Shown: one piece after another, positions 1-9,148 of the stretch
Numbering within the stretch: the first letter of the stretch is position 1
Layout of the letters: each line of letters starts with the position of its first letter
Assembly (NCBI GenBank): GCA_037442205.1
Contig: JBBIQS010000045.1
Location: forward strand, 1-64,000
Direction: 5' to 3'
DNA length: 64,000 bases
From: JBBIQS01 sp037442205
GTDB lineage: Bacteria > Myxococcota > Myxococcia > Myxococcales > UBA5297
Made by a program: the position numbers and the translations under genes
Notes under the pieces: model-generated
The model's input: the letters and a program-made list of their open reading frames with translations, nothing else
The model's database searches: none
Told to the model about the DNA's origin: nothing

Positions 1-1288
1 GCCCGCCGCCAAGGCTTCCCCGCCGGCGCCCCGGCCTCCCGCTCCTCGCGCCGGGAAGGTCCGGCCCCCGCGCAGCAAGGCCGCGCCGCCGCTGCGGGTG
101 CTCGAGGGCGAGCTGGTGGAGGAGATTCCCCGCGAGCGGGCGCTGGCGGTGTCCGAGCTTCCTTCGGCGGCGGAGCCCGATCCCGCTCCGGGCGCGCCGA
201 GCTGGCTCGACCACGCCAGGGAGCAGGCCGGGCGCCTGGCAGGGGCCGGGCTGCAGTGGCTCTCCCAGAGCGAGGCCGGGCAGCGGTTCGCGGACCTGAT
301 GGCCTCGACTCCAGTCCTGCGGCGGGCGATGGGAGCTGCCGGCAAGGCCGCGGTGGCCGCCGCTCCGGCCTTTAGCCTGGCGGCGCGCCTGCTGCCGCCG
401 GCGGTGGGTGCGGCGCGGACGGCGGTCTCGGCGGTGGTCAGCGGCCAGGCTGCCCGGGAGCTGGCGGCGGCGGCGGTGGACGCCGGCGAAGCGGTGCGCA
501 AGGTCGCCCAGCGGGTGGAGCCCGACCTGCGCGAGGTGGACGACTTCGGCGAGGACCCGAGCATCACCTCGCGGCTGGAGCCGGTCTTCGACTTCCTCCA
601 CGAGCGCTACTTCCGGATCAAGGTCGACGGCGCCGAGCACGTCCCCGAAGGCGCCTGCCTGCTGGTCTGCAACCACTCCGGGGCACTGCCGCTCGACGGC
701 CCGATGCTGCGCACGGTGTTGCGCCGCGACTGCCGGCGCCCCGACGCGCGCTGGCTCGTCGAGGATGGGGTCTTTTACGCTCCCTTTGTCGGGACCTGGC
801 TCAACCGCCTGGGCGCAGTGCGCGCCTGCCCCGAGAATGCCGAGCGGCTGCTGGCAGGCGGGACGGCGGTGGCGGTCTTCCCCGAGGGGCTGCTCGGCCT
901 GGGCAAGACGGTCGCCCACCGCTACCAGCTGCAGCGCTTCGGGCGCGGGGGCTTCGTCAAGCTGGCGCTGCGGACCGGAGTCCCGATCATCCCGGTGGCC
1001 GTCGTCGGCGCCGAGGACGCGACCCCGCTGCTGGCCAAGCTTCCGCTCAAGCGCTTCGGCGCGCCGTACCTGCCCGTCACGCCGACCTTCCCGCTGCTGG
1101 GCCCCCTGGGGCTTCTCCCGCTGCCTGCCCAGTGGACGATCAGCTTCCTGCCGCCGGTGGACTTGAAGAGACATGGCCCAGCCGCGGCCGACGACCACGC
1201 CCTGGTGGCGCAGAAGACCGAGGAGATCCGCCAGTCGATCCAGGACGAGCTCGACCGGCGGCTGCAGGAGCGCAGCTCGGCCCGCTGA
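1..1288 (+). CDS. lysophospholipid acyltransferase family protein (5' end outside window)
   Basis: The reading frame is open to the left edge, so the start lies upstream; a GTG at 98 is only an internal candidate. The visible N-terminal third is Ala/Pro/Arg-rich and low in complexity. From about codon 180 (counted from 98) a PlsC-like acyltransferase domain follows, with NHSG...LPLDG in place of the classical NHX4D motif and VFPEG as the acceptor-binding motif. Such enzymes move an acyl group from acyl-CoA or acyl-ACP to a glycerol-type acceptor at the inner membrane. The exact substrate cannot be told from sequence. The next gene starts 46 bases downstream on the same strand, so the two may share a transcript. 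Confidence 0.8.
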   Translation, partial: PAAKASPPAPRPPAPRAGKVRPPRSKAAPPLRVLEGELVEEIPRERALAVSELPSAAEPDPAPGAPSWLDHAREQAGRLAGAGLQWLSQSEAGQRFADLMASTPVLRRAMGAAGKAAVAAAPAFSLAARLLPPAVGAARTAVSAVVSGQAARELAAAAVDAGEAVRKVAQRVEPDLREVDDFGEDPSITSRLEPVFDFLHERYFRIKVDGAEHVPEGACLLVCNHSGALPLDGPMLRTVLRRDCRRPDARWLVEDGVFYAPFVGTWLNRLGAVRACPENAERLLAGGTAVAVFPEGLLGLGKTVAHRYQLQRFGRGGFVKLALRTGVPIIPVAVVGAEDATPLLAKLPLKRFGAPYLPVTPTFPLLGPLGLLPLPAQWTISFLPPVDLKRHGPAAADDHALVAQKTEEIRQSIQDELDRRLQERSSAR

Positions 1289-1334
1289 CGACCGGTTGCG
1301 CGCGAGGCGGGCGGCCTCTACAGTCCCACCTCCC

Positions 1335-2245
1335 GTGCGCCGCCCGTTTCCCACCGCCAACCTGCTGCTGCTGCTGGCGACCGTCGCCGCGACCCTGGCC
1401 GCCGGGACGCTTCCCGGGCTGGCGAAGCATTCGCTCACCTGGTCGCTTTGGAACTACGGGCTGCCGCAGTGCGGGGCGCTGCTCTTCATCCTCGGCGTCC
1501 ACGAGATGGGCCACTACCTCTTCGCCCGCGCCCATCGGGTCGATGCCAGCCTGCCCTACTTCATTCCGCTGCCGGTCGGTCCGCTGGGCACGCTGGGAGC
1601 GGTGATCAAGATCCGCTCGCCCATCCCCACCCGGAACGCGGTGCTGGACATCGGGGCCTCCGGGCCGCTGGCCGGATTCGCGGTGGCGCTGCCGCTGCTG
1701 CTGTGGGGCTACCGGCAGGCGGCGGTGGTGCCCGAGCCGCTGACCGCCAACCACGACTTCCAGTCGCCCTTCCACCTGCTCTCGGCGGTGATCCGGCTCG
1801 GCCACTGGCCGCTGATGCAGCCCCAGAGCGTGGCGGTGATGGGCGACAGCCTGCTCACCTGGCTGGCTGAGCGGCTGACGCACGGGCAGCTGCCGAACGG
1901 AATGACCCTGGAGCTGGGGCCGGTGGCCTTCGCCGCCTGGGTCGGGATGTACGTGACCACGCTGAACCTGACGCCGGTGGGCCAGCTCGACGGCGGGCAC
2001 GTGATCTACGCCCTGTTCGGCCGCCACGCCCCGCAGGTCTCCCAGGTCGCCTCGTGGGTGCTGCTGGGCCTGGGGCTGTTTGGCTCCTGGAGCTGGCTGA
2101 TCTGGTGGGCGCTGCTGCGGTTCGTGGTGGGCTTCGGGCACCCGCCGCCGACGGTGAACGAGCCGCTCAGCCCCAGGCGGCGGGCGGTGGCGATTGCCTC
2201 GCTGGCAGTGCTGGCACTGACCTTCGTCCCGCTGCCCTTCCACTT

Positions 2246-2249
<4 letters not shown>
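1335..2249 (+). CDS. M50-family site-2 intramembrane metalloprotease
   Basis: A 304-aa polytopic membrane protein. It carries the zinc site HEMGH in an early helix and the second metal motif TPVGQLDGGH in a late helix, the pair that defines M50 site-2 proteases. The stretch SLPYFIPLP followed by a GTLGA loop and SPIPTRNAVLDIGASGPLAG resembles the EGY/archaeal-type subgroup. The GTG at 1335 is preferred because the hydrophobic N-terminal helix begins right after it; the frame also extends back into the preceding gene, but that overlap is unlikely to be translated. Its stop overlaps the stop of the convergent diguanylate cyclase gene (shared CTAG). The substrate is unknown. Confidence 0.85.
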
Positions 2250-3124
<875 letters not shown>

Positions 3125-3195
3125 GCGCAAGCCCCGGAAATCGCCTGCGGCGAGTCTAGACGCCCCCTCCGCCGACCGGCAAACCGGGCGGCGCG

Positions 3196-4410
3196 CTACC
3201 GCGCCGAGGCCAGCCGCACCGCCCGCTCCAGCAGCGCGTGCGCCGCCTCGAGCTTGCCCATCGGACCGATCTGCTCGCTCCCGCCGTTGCGATCGAACAG
3301 CGTCAGCCGGTTGGTGTCGGCACCGAACCCGGCTCCGGGCTCGCCCAGGTCGTTGGCGGCGATCAGGTCCAGCCGCTTGGCGGCCAGCTTCTGCCGGGCG
3401 TTCTCGGGCAGCTTCTCGGTCTCGGCGGCGAAGCCGACGAAGATCGGCCGGTCGGGCCCCTGCGCCGCCGCCGACGCCGTCGCCAGCACGTCCGGGGTCC
3501 GCACCAGCGCCAGGCTCTCCTCGCCCTCCTTCTTCTTCACCTTCTGCTCGGCGCGGGTCTTGGGTCGCTGGTCGGCCACCGCCGCCACGGCCACGAACAG
3601 CCGCGTCCCGGGCAGCGCCGCCATCGACGCCTGGCACATCTCCTCGGCGCTGGTCACTCGGACCACCTGCGCGCCGGCCGGCGGCGCGAGCTCGGTCGGC
3701 CCGGTGACCAGGGTCACCTTGGCTCCGCGGTGCAGCGCCGCCCGCGCCACCGCGTAGCCCATCTTCCCGGTCGAAGGATTGGAGATGAACCGCACCGGGT
3801 CGAGGTGCTCGCGGGTCGGGCCGGCGGTGACCACCACCTTCCAGCCCGCCAGATCCTTCGGCGTCAGCAGCGCCTCGCAGGCGTCGACGACCTCCAGCGG
3901 CTCCGCCAGCCGGCCGGCGCCGACGTCGCCGTCGGCCAGCACGCCAACCCCCGGGCCGACCTGGGCGTAGCGCGGGTCGGCGAGCAGCGCGGCCAGGTTC
4001 TGGGAGGTGATCGGGTTCTCCCACATCCGCGTGTTCATCGCCGGGGCCAGCAGCACCGGGCACTGCGAGGCCAGCAGCGAGGTGGTCACCGGGTCGTCGG
4101 CCATCCCGGCGCGGATGCGCGCCAGCAGGTCGGCGGTGGCCGGGGCTACCACGAACAGCTCGGCGGAGCGGGCCAGCGCCAGGTGGCCGAAGGTGGCGTC
4201 CTGGCGCGGGTCGAACAGGTCGGTCAGCACCGGATTGCCGGTGAGCGCCTGGAAGGTGAGCGGGGTGACGAACTGGACCGCGTTGCGGGTCATCGCCACC
4301 TGCACCCTGGCGCCGCGCTTCATCAGCAGCCGCGCCAGCTCGCAGGCCCGGTAGGCGGCGATGCCCGCCCCGACTCCGAGCGCCACCGTGCGCTTGTCGA
4401 GCACGCCCAT
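3196..4410 (-). CDS. coaBC: bifunctional phosphopantothenoylcysteine decarboxylase / phosphopantothenate-cysteine ligase (coenzyme A biosynthesis)
   Basis: 404 aa, the usual length of fused CoaBC. The flavin-dependent CoaC half (about 1-185) shows GAGIAAYRACEL, the catalytic His in HLALA (H76) and PAMNTRMW (123-130). The CoaB half (about 190-404) shows AGPTREHLDPVRFISN, STGKMG and AAVADQRP followed by KVKKKEG. The two steps convert 4'-phosphopantothenate plus cysteine to 4'-phosphopantetheine. Odd point: the substrate-clamp motif usually written ACGD reads ADGD here, with D160 where E. coli has the Cys needed to finish decarboxylation. The ATG at 4410 has GAGGAG upstream. It sits 27 bases after the FadL-type gene. 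Confidence 0.95.
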   Translation of the reverse strand: MGVLDKRTVALGVGAGIAAYRACELARLLMKRGARVQVAMTRNAVQFVTPLTFQALTGNPVLTDLFDPRQDATFGHLALARSAELFVVAPATADLLARIRAGMADDPVTTSLLASQCPVLLAPAMNTRMWENPITSQNLAALLADPRYAQVGPGVGVLADGDVGAGRLAEPLEVVDACEALLTPKDLAGWKVVVTAGPTREHLDPVRFISNPSTGKMGYAVARAALHRGAKVTLVTGPTELAPPAGAQVVRVTSAEEMCQASMAALPGTRLFVAVAAVADQRPKTRAEQKVKKKEGEESLALVRTPDVLATASAAAQGPDRPIFVGFAAETEKLPENARQKLAAKRLDLIAANDLGEPGAGFGADTNRLTLFDRNGGSEQIGPMGKLEAAHALLERAVRLASAR

Positions 4411-4437
4411 GCCGCACTCCTCAGAGGTGTCGATGCT

Positions 4438-5751
4438 CTAAAAGAACTCGTAGCGCAGCGCGCCCGAGACCGAGCTCACCTGGCCGCCGTAGACGTAGCT
4501 CGGCACGTTGCTCCCCGCCGACTTGCTGGCCTGCCGCTCGGGGATGAACAGCCGCTGAGCCGCCAGCTCGAGGTGGATGGGGCGGGCGAAGATCTCCAGC
4601 GGGTCGTCGAAGCTCACCCCCACCCCGCCGGCGATGGTGTGGCTGTTGCCGTCGAGGATGTTCATGTCCCCGTTCTGCAGCGGCACCGGGGTGGCGTGGA
4701 AGGCGTAGCCCAGCCGCACCGCGAAGCGCTCCACCACCAGGTACTCCAGCCCGAAGTAGGGAGAGAGCGTGTCGACGAAGCCGGGTTTCTGATTCACCGC
4801 CTCGGCGTCCAGCTTGCCGTCCAGGCCGGTGGCCTTGATCAGGTTGCCGTTGATCTTCATGGTGACCAGCGTCGCCGGGTTGGGCGCCCGCGACCACAAC
4901 GCGTATCGCAGCTCGGCGGAGGTAATCAGGGACTCGTAGCGCCACGTCGCACCCAGGCTGAAGGTGTGCGGGGTGTACTGGGCCACGCCATCGAGCCCGA
5001 CTTCCATCTGCGCGTCGGAGCCCATGCTCACGGTGGTCGGCAGGTGATAGTCGACCTCCAATGCCCCGCGGTAGCTGAATCCGAAGCGCAGCCCGGCGTC
5101 CTTGAAATTCAGAGCCAGCCCGGCGATGGGCGCGGTGCGGGAGACGAAGTCGGTGTTGATACCGCGCTGGTCGATGCTCTTGTTCGGAATGTTGTAGGTG
5201 AAGTTGAAGCTTCCCTGCAGTGCGCCCAGCACCTGAACACCGACTCCAGCAGTAAGCCAATCGGTGATGCGCGCCCCGGCGCCGGCGGCCAGCACCATGC
5301 GCGCGGGGCCGGACTCGTACTGGTACCAGGCCGGGACGTTGGTATCGACGCCCTCGGTTCGGATCATGCCGATGGCGGGCATGAACAGGTTGACTCCCAG
5401 CGCCAGCCGGTTCTCGACCTTGCCGCCCAGGGGGAAGACCACGCCCAGGGTGGCGCCGCCGAAGTCCAACGGTTTGGCGGGCTGGAAGCTGGCCGAATTG
5501 CCCTGGTTGACAGGGCGCACGTCCATCGACGGCTGCTCCCAGGAGTAGCCCATCCCGAAGGAGAACTGCTTCTGCAGCCCGAGCAGCGCCGGGTTGAAGA
5601 AGGTGGCGGTGTAGTCGTTGGCCGAGGAGACCTGCGCGCCGCCCATCCCCACTCCCCGGGGGTCGCCTCCGAAGATCTCGAAGTAGTTGGCGCGCGCCGG
5701 CGCTGCCACGAACATCGCGGCGACGAGGGGGGCGATCGCAAGACGACGCAT
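4438..5751 (-). CDS. FadL/OmpP1/TodX-family outer membrane transport protein
   Basis: 437 aa. It has a signal peptide (MRRLAIAPLVAAMFVAAPARA), then the FadL-type N-terminus NYFEIFGGDPRGVGMGGA with NDYTATFFNPALL, alternating beta-strand sequence throughout, and a C-terminal ...LRYEFF ending in Phe as expected for BamA-assembled barrels. Family members carry long-chain fatty acids or other hydrophobic molecules across the outer membrane. The start at 5751 is chosen over upstream in-frame codons because a GGAGGAGAAGC ribosome site sits just before it and the signal peptide starts there. The ligand cannot be predicted. It precedes coaBC on the same strand. Confidence 0.9.
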   Translation of the reverse strand: MRRLAIAPLVAAMFVAAPARANYFEIFGGDPRGVGMGGAQVSSANDYTATFFNPALLGLQKQFSFGMGYSWEQPSMDVRPVNQGNSASFQPAKPLDFGGATLGVVFPLGGKVENRLALGVNLFMPAIGMIRTEGVDTNVPAWYQYESGPARMVLAAGAGARITDWLTAGVGVQVLGALQGSFNFTYNIPNKSIDQRGINTDFVSRTAPIAGLALNFKDAGLRFGFSYRGALEVDYHLPTTVSMGSDAQMEVGLDGVAQYTPHTFSLGATWRYESLITSAELRYALWSRAPNPATLVTMKINGNLIKATGLDGKLDAEAVNQKPGFVDTLSPYFGLEYLVVERFAVRLGYAFHATPVPLQNGDMNILDGNSHTIAGGVGVSFDDPLEIFARPIHLELAAQRLFIPERQASKSAGSNVPSYVYGGQVSSVSGALRYEFF

Positions 5752-5890
5752 GCTTCTCCTCCAAGAGGTGCGAGGGGTCGACTGCCCGTCGGTAAACCGA
5801 CACTTATCCCCTCGCCCGCGCGGCCCTGTCAAACGGGCCTCCGGGCGAGGCGAACGAGGGCGGAAGGTAGTCGGGAAGCGAGGCGCGAGC

Positions 5891-7819
5891 TCATGGCCGG
5901 GCCGCCTCCTTGATCTTGGCGAGGTGCCCGCCGAAGCCGAGCTCGTCGAACCGGCAGCCGGCCTCGACGCAGCCCAGGCCGACGCGCACCGCCAGCTCGC
6001 GCTCCGGGAGGTCGAGAGTCAGCACCTCGGGGAGCGGCTCGGCGCTGCCGGCGCTGGCGCGCAGCTTCCCGTCGAGGATCAGCAGCCGCACGCGCACCTT
6101 GGAGTTGGCCGCCGGCGGAGCGGAGAAGTCGTCCGGGGTCTGGCTCTCACGCACCTGCTCGCTCTGGCGGCGGTAGCTCAGCTCGTAGCGCGGCTGGCGC
6201 CCGGGGACCACCGCGAAGGCAATGCGCGAGCCGTCCTCGGCGAGCAGCAACACCTCGCCCCTGGGCGCCGCACGCCGCTCGTAGCGCGCGGGCGGAGTCG
6301 GATCCACCGAGACCAGCGCCTCGATTTCGAGCTCGTCGGCGCTCATCGGAGGGGAGCGCACCACCGCCCACGGCCGAGGCCGGCCGCCGGGGCCCTCTCC
6401 GAAGACCCGCGCGATCAGCGCCCCGGAGGCGAGCCTCCACTCGCCGCTGAAAGCCTGCAGCGGCAGCTCGCCGGGAGCGAAGGCCAGCGAGTAGCTCTCC
6501 CAGCCGTCGCGGAGCTGGTGCCCGGGAGAGATCATCAGCTCGGCGTCGGTGTCGCCGGGGAGGACCGGCGCAGGCTCCGCGTGGGCGGCGGGCGCCCTGC
6601 GGCTCCAGAGGGCGATCCCCAGGGCGATGGCCACGCACACCATCACCGCCGCGGCGATGAGGCGCCGGGCCGGCGCGCTCTCCTCCGAGGCCAGAGCGGG
6701 GGACGCCAGCGCCGCGACTTCCTTGCCCGCGGCGATGGCCTCGAGATCGCGGACCATCGCCTCGGCGCTGGGGTAGCGCGCCGCCGGCTCGCTCTCCAGG
6801 GCCTTGGCCACGACCCTGTCGATCCGCTCGTCGAGGCCCGCCACCCGCTCCGAGGGCAGCCGGAAGCGCCCCGCCGGCACCTCGCCCACCAGCAGCTCGT
6901 AGAGGATGACGCCCAGCGAGTAGAGATCGGCGCGCTCGTCAACCGAGCGGGCGTCGCGGCGCTGCTCGGGCGCCATGTAATGGAGCGTCCCCATGGCGGT
7001 GGCGGCGCGGGTCAGGTTGAGCTGCTCGTCGCCGCGCAGGCCGGCCAGTCCGAAGTCCACCACCTTGGCCTGCCCCGCCGCGTCCACCAGGATGTTCTCG
7101 GGCTTGAGGTCGCGGTGGATCACTCCGCGGCGGTGGGCGTAGTCGATGGCCTTGGCCACCTGGATGACCAGGCCCAGCACCTCGGCCGGCGGCCGGCGTC
7201 CCTTCTCCACCGTCTCGCGCAGGCTGGCGCCCTCGACGTGCTCCATGGCGAAGTAGCGCAGCTGCCCGGCGTCGGCGGTGCCGCGGTCGATGATCGCCAC
7301 GATGTTGGGGTGCGACAGCGCCGCCAGCGCCGCGGTCTCCTTCTCGAAGCGACGCACGAAGTCGGGATCCTTGGCCAGGTCCGGATTGAGCAGCTTGATG
7401 GCCACCGTCCGGCCCAGCGACAGCTGCCGGGCGCGCCAGACCTCGCCCATCCCGCCCTTCCCCAGCACCTCCACCAGCTCGTAGCCGGGCAGCTGGATGG
7501 ACCTGGCCACCGCCGTCGGCGCCAGCTCCTCCTCGCCATCCCGGGGAGCTTCCCTGGAAATCGACGCCCCGCTGGCGACCGGCGGCCCCGGCTTTTCCAG
7601 CCGCTCGGTGCGATCGACCCGGGTCGGCACCGGAGGCCCGGGCGGCGCGGCGACCGAGGCCGCCCTCCCCGGGCCCGAGACGATCGAGCGGCGGACGTCG
7701 GCGCGCTCGACGGCGAAGTGGAGGCCGCACCGGCAACGCAGGCGCTGGCCCGAGACGTAGACCGACACGTCGTGGACCGCGCCGCAGTTCGGGCAGCTCT
7801 GACGGGCTTGCTCCGGCAA
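5891..7819 (-). CDS. transmembrane Ser/Thr protein kinase (Hanks type) with N-terminal zinc ribbon and extracytoplasmic beta domain
   Basis: 642 aa from the proposed TTG start. Residues 9-31 form a zinc ribbon (CPNC...CRC). The kinase domain (about 113-365) has the glycine loop GKGGMGEV, K142 in VAIK, HRDLKPEN at 235-242, DFG at 255-257 and APEQ. One membrane helix lies at about 387-405. The C-terminal 220 residues resemble a jelly-roll/LamG-like fold (SGEWRLASGALI; weak assignment). The TTG at 7819 is chosen because GGAGG lies 5 bases upstream and it is the last start-like codon before the zinc ribbon; the frame stays open upstream to 8443 but that part is low-complexity Arg/Pro. Role: phosphorylation signalling, perhaps sensing an envelope ligand through the C-terminal domain (inference). 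Confidence 0.9.
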   Translation of the reverse strand: MPEQARQSCPNCGAVHDVSVYVSGQRLRCRCGLHFAVERADVRRSIVSGPGRAASVAAPPGPPVPTRVDRTERLEKPGPPVASGASISREAPRDGEEELAPTAVARSIQLPGYELVEVLGKGGMGEVWRARQLSLGRTVAIKLLNPDLAKDPDFVRRFEKETAALAALSHPNIVAIIDRGTADAGQLRYFAMEHVEGASLRETVEKGRRPPAEVLGLVIQVAKAIDYAHRRGVIHRDLKPENILVDAAGQAKVVDFGLAGLRGDEQLNLTRAATAMGTLHYMAPEQRRDARSVDERADLYSLGVILYELLVGEVPAGRFRLPSERVAGLDERIDRVVAKALESEPAARYPSAEAMVRDLEAIAAGKEVAALASPALASEESAPARRLIAAAVMVCVAIALGIALWSRRAPAAHAEPAPVLPGDTDAELMISPGHQLRDGWESYSLAFAPGELPLQAFSGEWRLASGALIARVFGEGPGGRPRPWAVVRSPPMSADELEIEALVSVDPTPPARYERRAAPRGEVLLLAEDGSRIAFAVVPGRQPRYELSYRRQSEQVRESQTPDDFSAPPAANSKVRVRLLILDGKLRASAGSAEPLPEVLTLDLPERELAVRVGLGCVEAGCRFDELGFGGHLAKIKEAARP

Positions 7820-8487
7820 CCACGCCTCCGCTCGAGGTCGCTCCCCGCCCAGCGGCTGGGAACGGTCCAGAAGCCTACAAGAGGCCGGTGCAGCGGACCA
7901 GAGCAGGAGGATCGAATCCTTCGGCGGAAGACGACCAGGCGCAGGCACTCCAGACCGCGCTCGGGTTCTTGCGGACCGAGCAGCGAGCGGGAACCCGATT
8001 GACGGGAAGGCTCGACGGGGGCTCGCTGGAGGCGGGCACGCACCTCCAGGTCCGCGCCCCCTCGGGCTCGACCTCTCGAGAACCCCGGGACTGTGCCGGT
8101 ACGGGCTGCGCGCGCCCTTGGCGGAGCCTCGGCTGGGCTGGCTCGGCGACGGGCGGGGGCTGCGCGAGCAGCGGCAGTCGGCGTTCTGCGCAGTGACCGC
8201 GCCGACCCTCACGGCGAGGAGGATCGCTGAGCCGGCGGTGCGCGGCTCGACCGCGCGCAGGCGATACGCCTGGACTCGACGCGGAGCTGGTCCGGGTTCG
8301 CATTGAATCGTTCGACCGAAGCCCGGTTCGCCCGTCCGGCGGCGTGAGCGAGCGCTGCGGGCGGGAGCGCCTCCACCTCCACGTCCCGGCGCGTCCCCGA
8401 GGCGCTCGCGCCCCCGGACGCTCATGAGGCGAAGGCGATGCACATCCTTATTTGCCGCGCATGGTGCGGCGAAGCGGAGGGGACCTC
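7820..8487. other. long intergenic region with no recognised feature
   Basis: 668 bases between the divergently transcribed kinase and SRPBCC genes. Open frames cross it on both strands, but they are Arg/Pro-rich and match no family I know. I saw no convincing tRNA, riboswitch or terminator. It should hold both promoters. A short T-arm-like element at 7906-7922 has no matching acceptor or anticodon arm. The region could hide an unrecognised structured RNA or a decayed gene. Confidence 0.4.
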
Positions 8488-8955
8488 ATGAGGACGATGC
8501 AGAAATCGATGGAGATCAACGCCACGGCAGAGCGGGTGTTCGACTACGTTTCTGATCCGAAAAACCTGCCGGGCATCTGGCCCAGCTTGGTCGAGGTAAG
8601 CAGCGTCGAGCGCAAGCCCGACGGCTGGCACAGCTTCAGCTGGATCTACAAGATGGCCGGGTTGCACTTCCGCGGCCAGGCCAAGACCACGGAGATCGAC
8701 CGGCCGAAGTTCTACAAGGTGCACAACGAGGGCGGCATCCCGAGCGACTTCATCTGGTCGTTCGCGCAGCGCGGCACCTCGACCCTGGTGGAGCTGAAGG
8801 TGGACTACAACATCCCCACCCCGGTGATCGGCAAATTGGCCGAGGTCGTCGTGCTCAAGATGAACGAGCGCGAGGCGGAGACCCTGCTCTTGAACCTCAA
8901 GAGCGCCGTTGAATCGCTCGTCTCCCGCGAGGCGACCGTCCAGGCACGCGCCTGA
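8488..8955 (+). CDS. SRPBCC (START-like) family protein
   Basis: 155 aa. The N-terminal pattern MQKSMEINATAERVFDYVSD with DPKNLPGIWPSLVEV is typical of the polyketide cyclase/dehydrase-like SRPBCC fold, a deep hydrophobic pocket that binds lipids or other small ligands. The WTG-type middle (SWIYKMAGLHFRGQAKTTEID) and the long C-terminal helix fit. The ATG at 8488 is chosen for the GGAGGGGACCTC directly upstream; an in-frame ATG at 8461 lacks a ribosome site. The ligand is unknown. The gene stands alone between two minus-strand genes, so it should have its own promoter in the long gap upstream. Confidence 0.85.
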   Translation: MRTMQKSMEINATAERVFDYVSDPKNLPGIWPSLVEVSSVERKPDGWHSFSWIYKMAGLHFRGQAKTTEIDRPKFYKVHNEGGIPSDFIWSFAQRGTSTLVELKVDYNIPTPVIGKLAEVVVLKMNEREAETLLLNLKSAVESLVSREATVQARA

Positions 8956-9148
8956 GCTCCGCGACCGCGGCACGTAGGCCCGCACTTCCTGGCGACGCTT
9001 GACTGGATGCAGAAACTCTTCGAGGAACAGCGGGTGTGCCGCGGCCGCCGGTCTTCGCGTCCCCCTGTCGGCGACCACTCCCGCCGACCGAAGAGCAAGC
9101 TCGGCAGTGCTGCGGCCGTCGAAAACCCGCGCACAGAAGCCGGAGGGC

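Noticed and set aside
3238..5913. Long plus-strand open frame opposite coaBC and the FadL-type gene
   Set aside because: Sequence is His/Gln/Arg/Gly-rich shadow text; the minus-strand genes have clear domains, signal peptide and ribosome sites.
7906..7922. T-arm-like element (GGAGG-ATCGAAT-CCTTC) suggesting a tRNA
   Set aside because: No matching acceptor, D-arm or anticodon arm can be folded around it on either strand.
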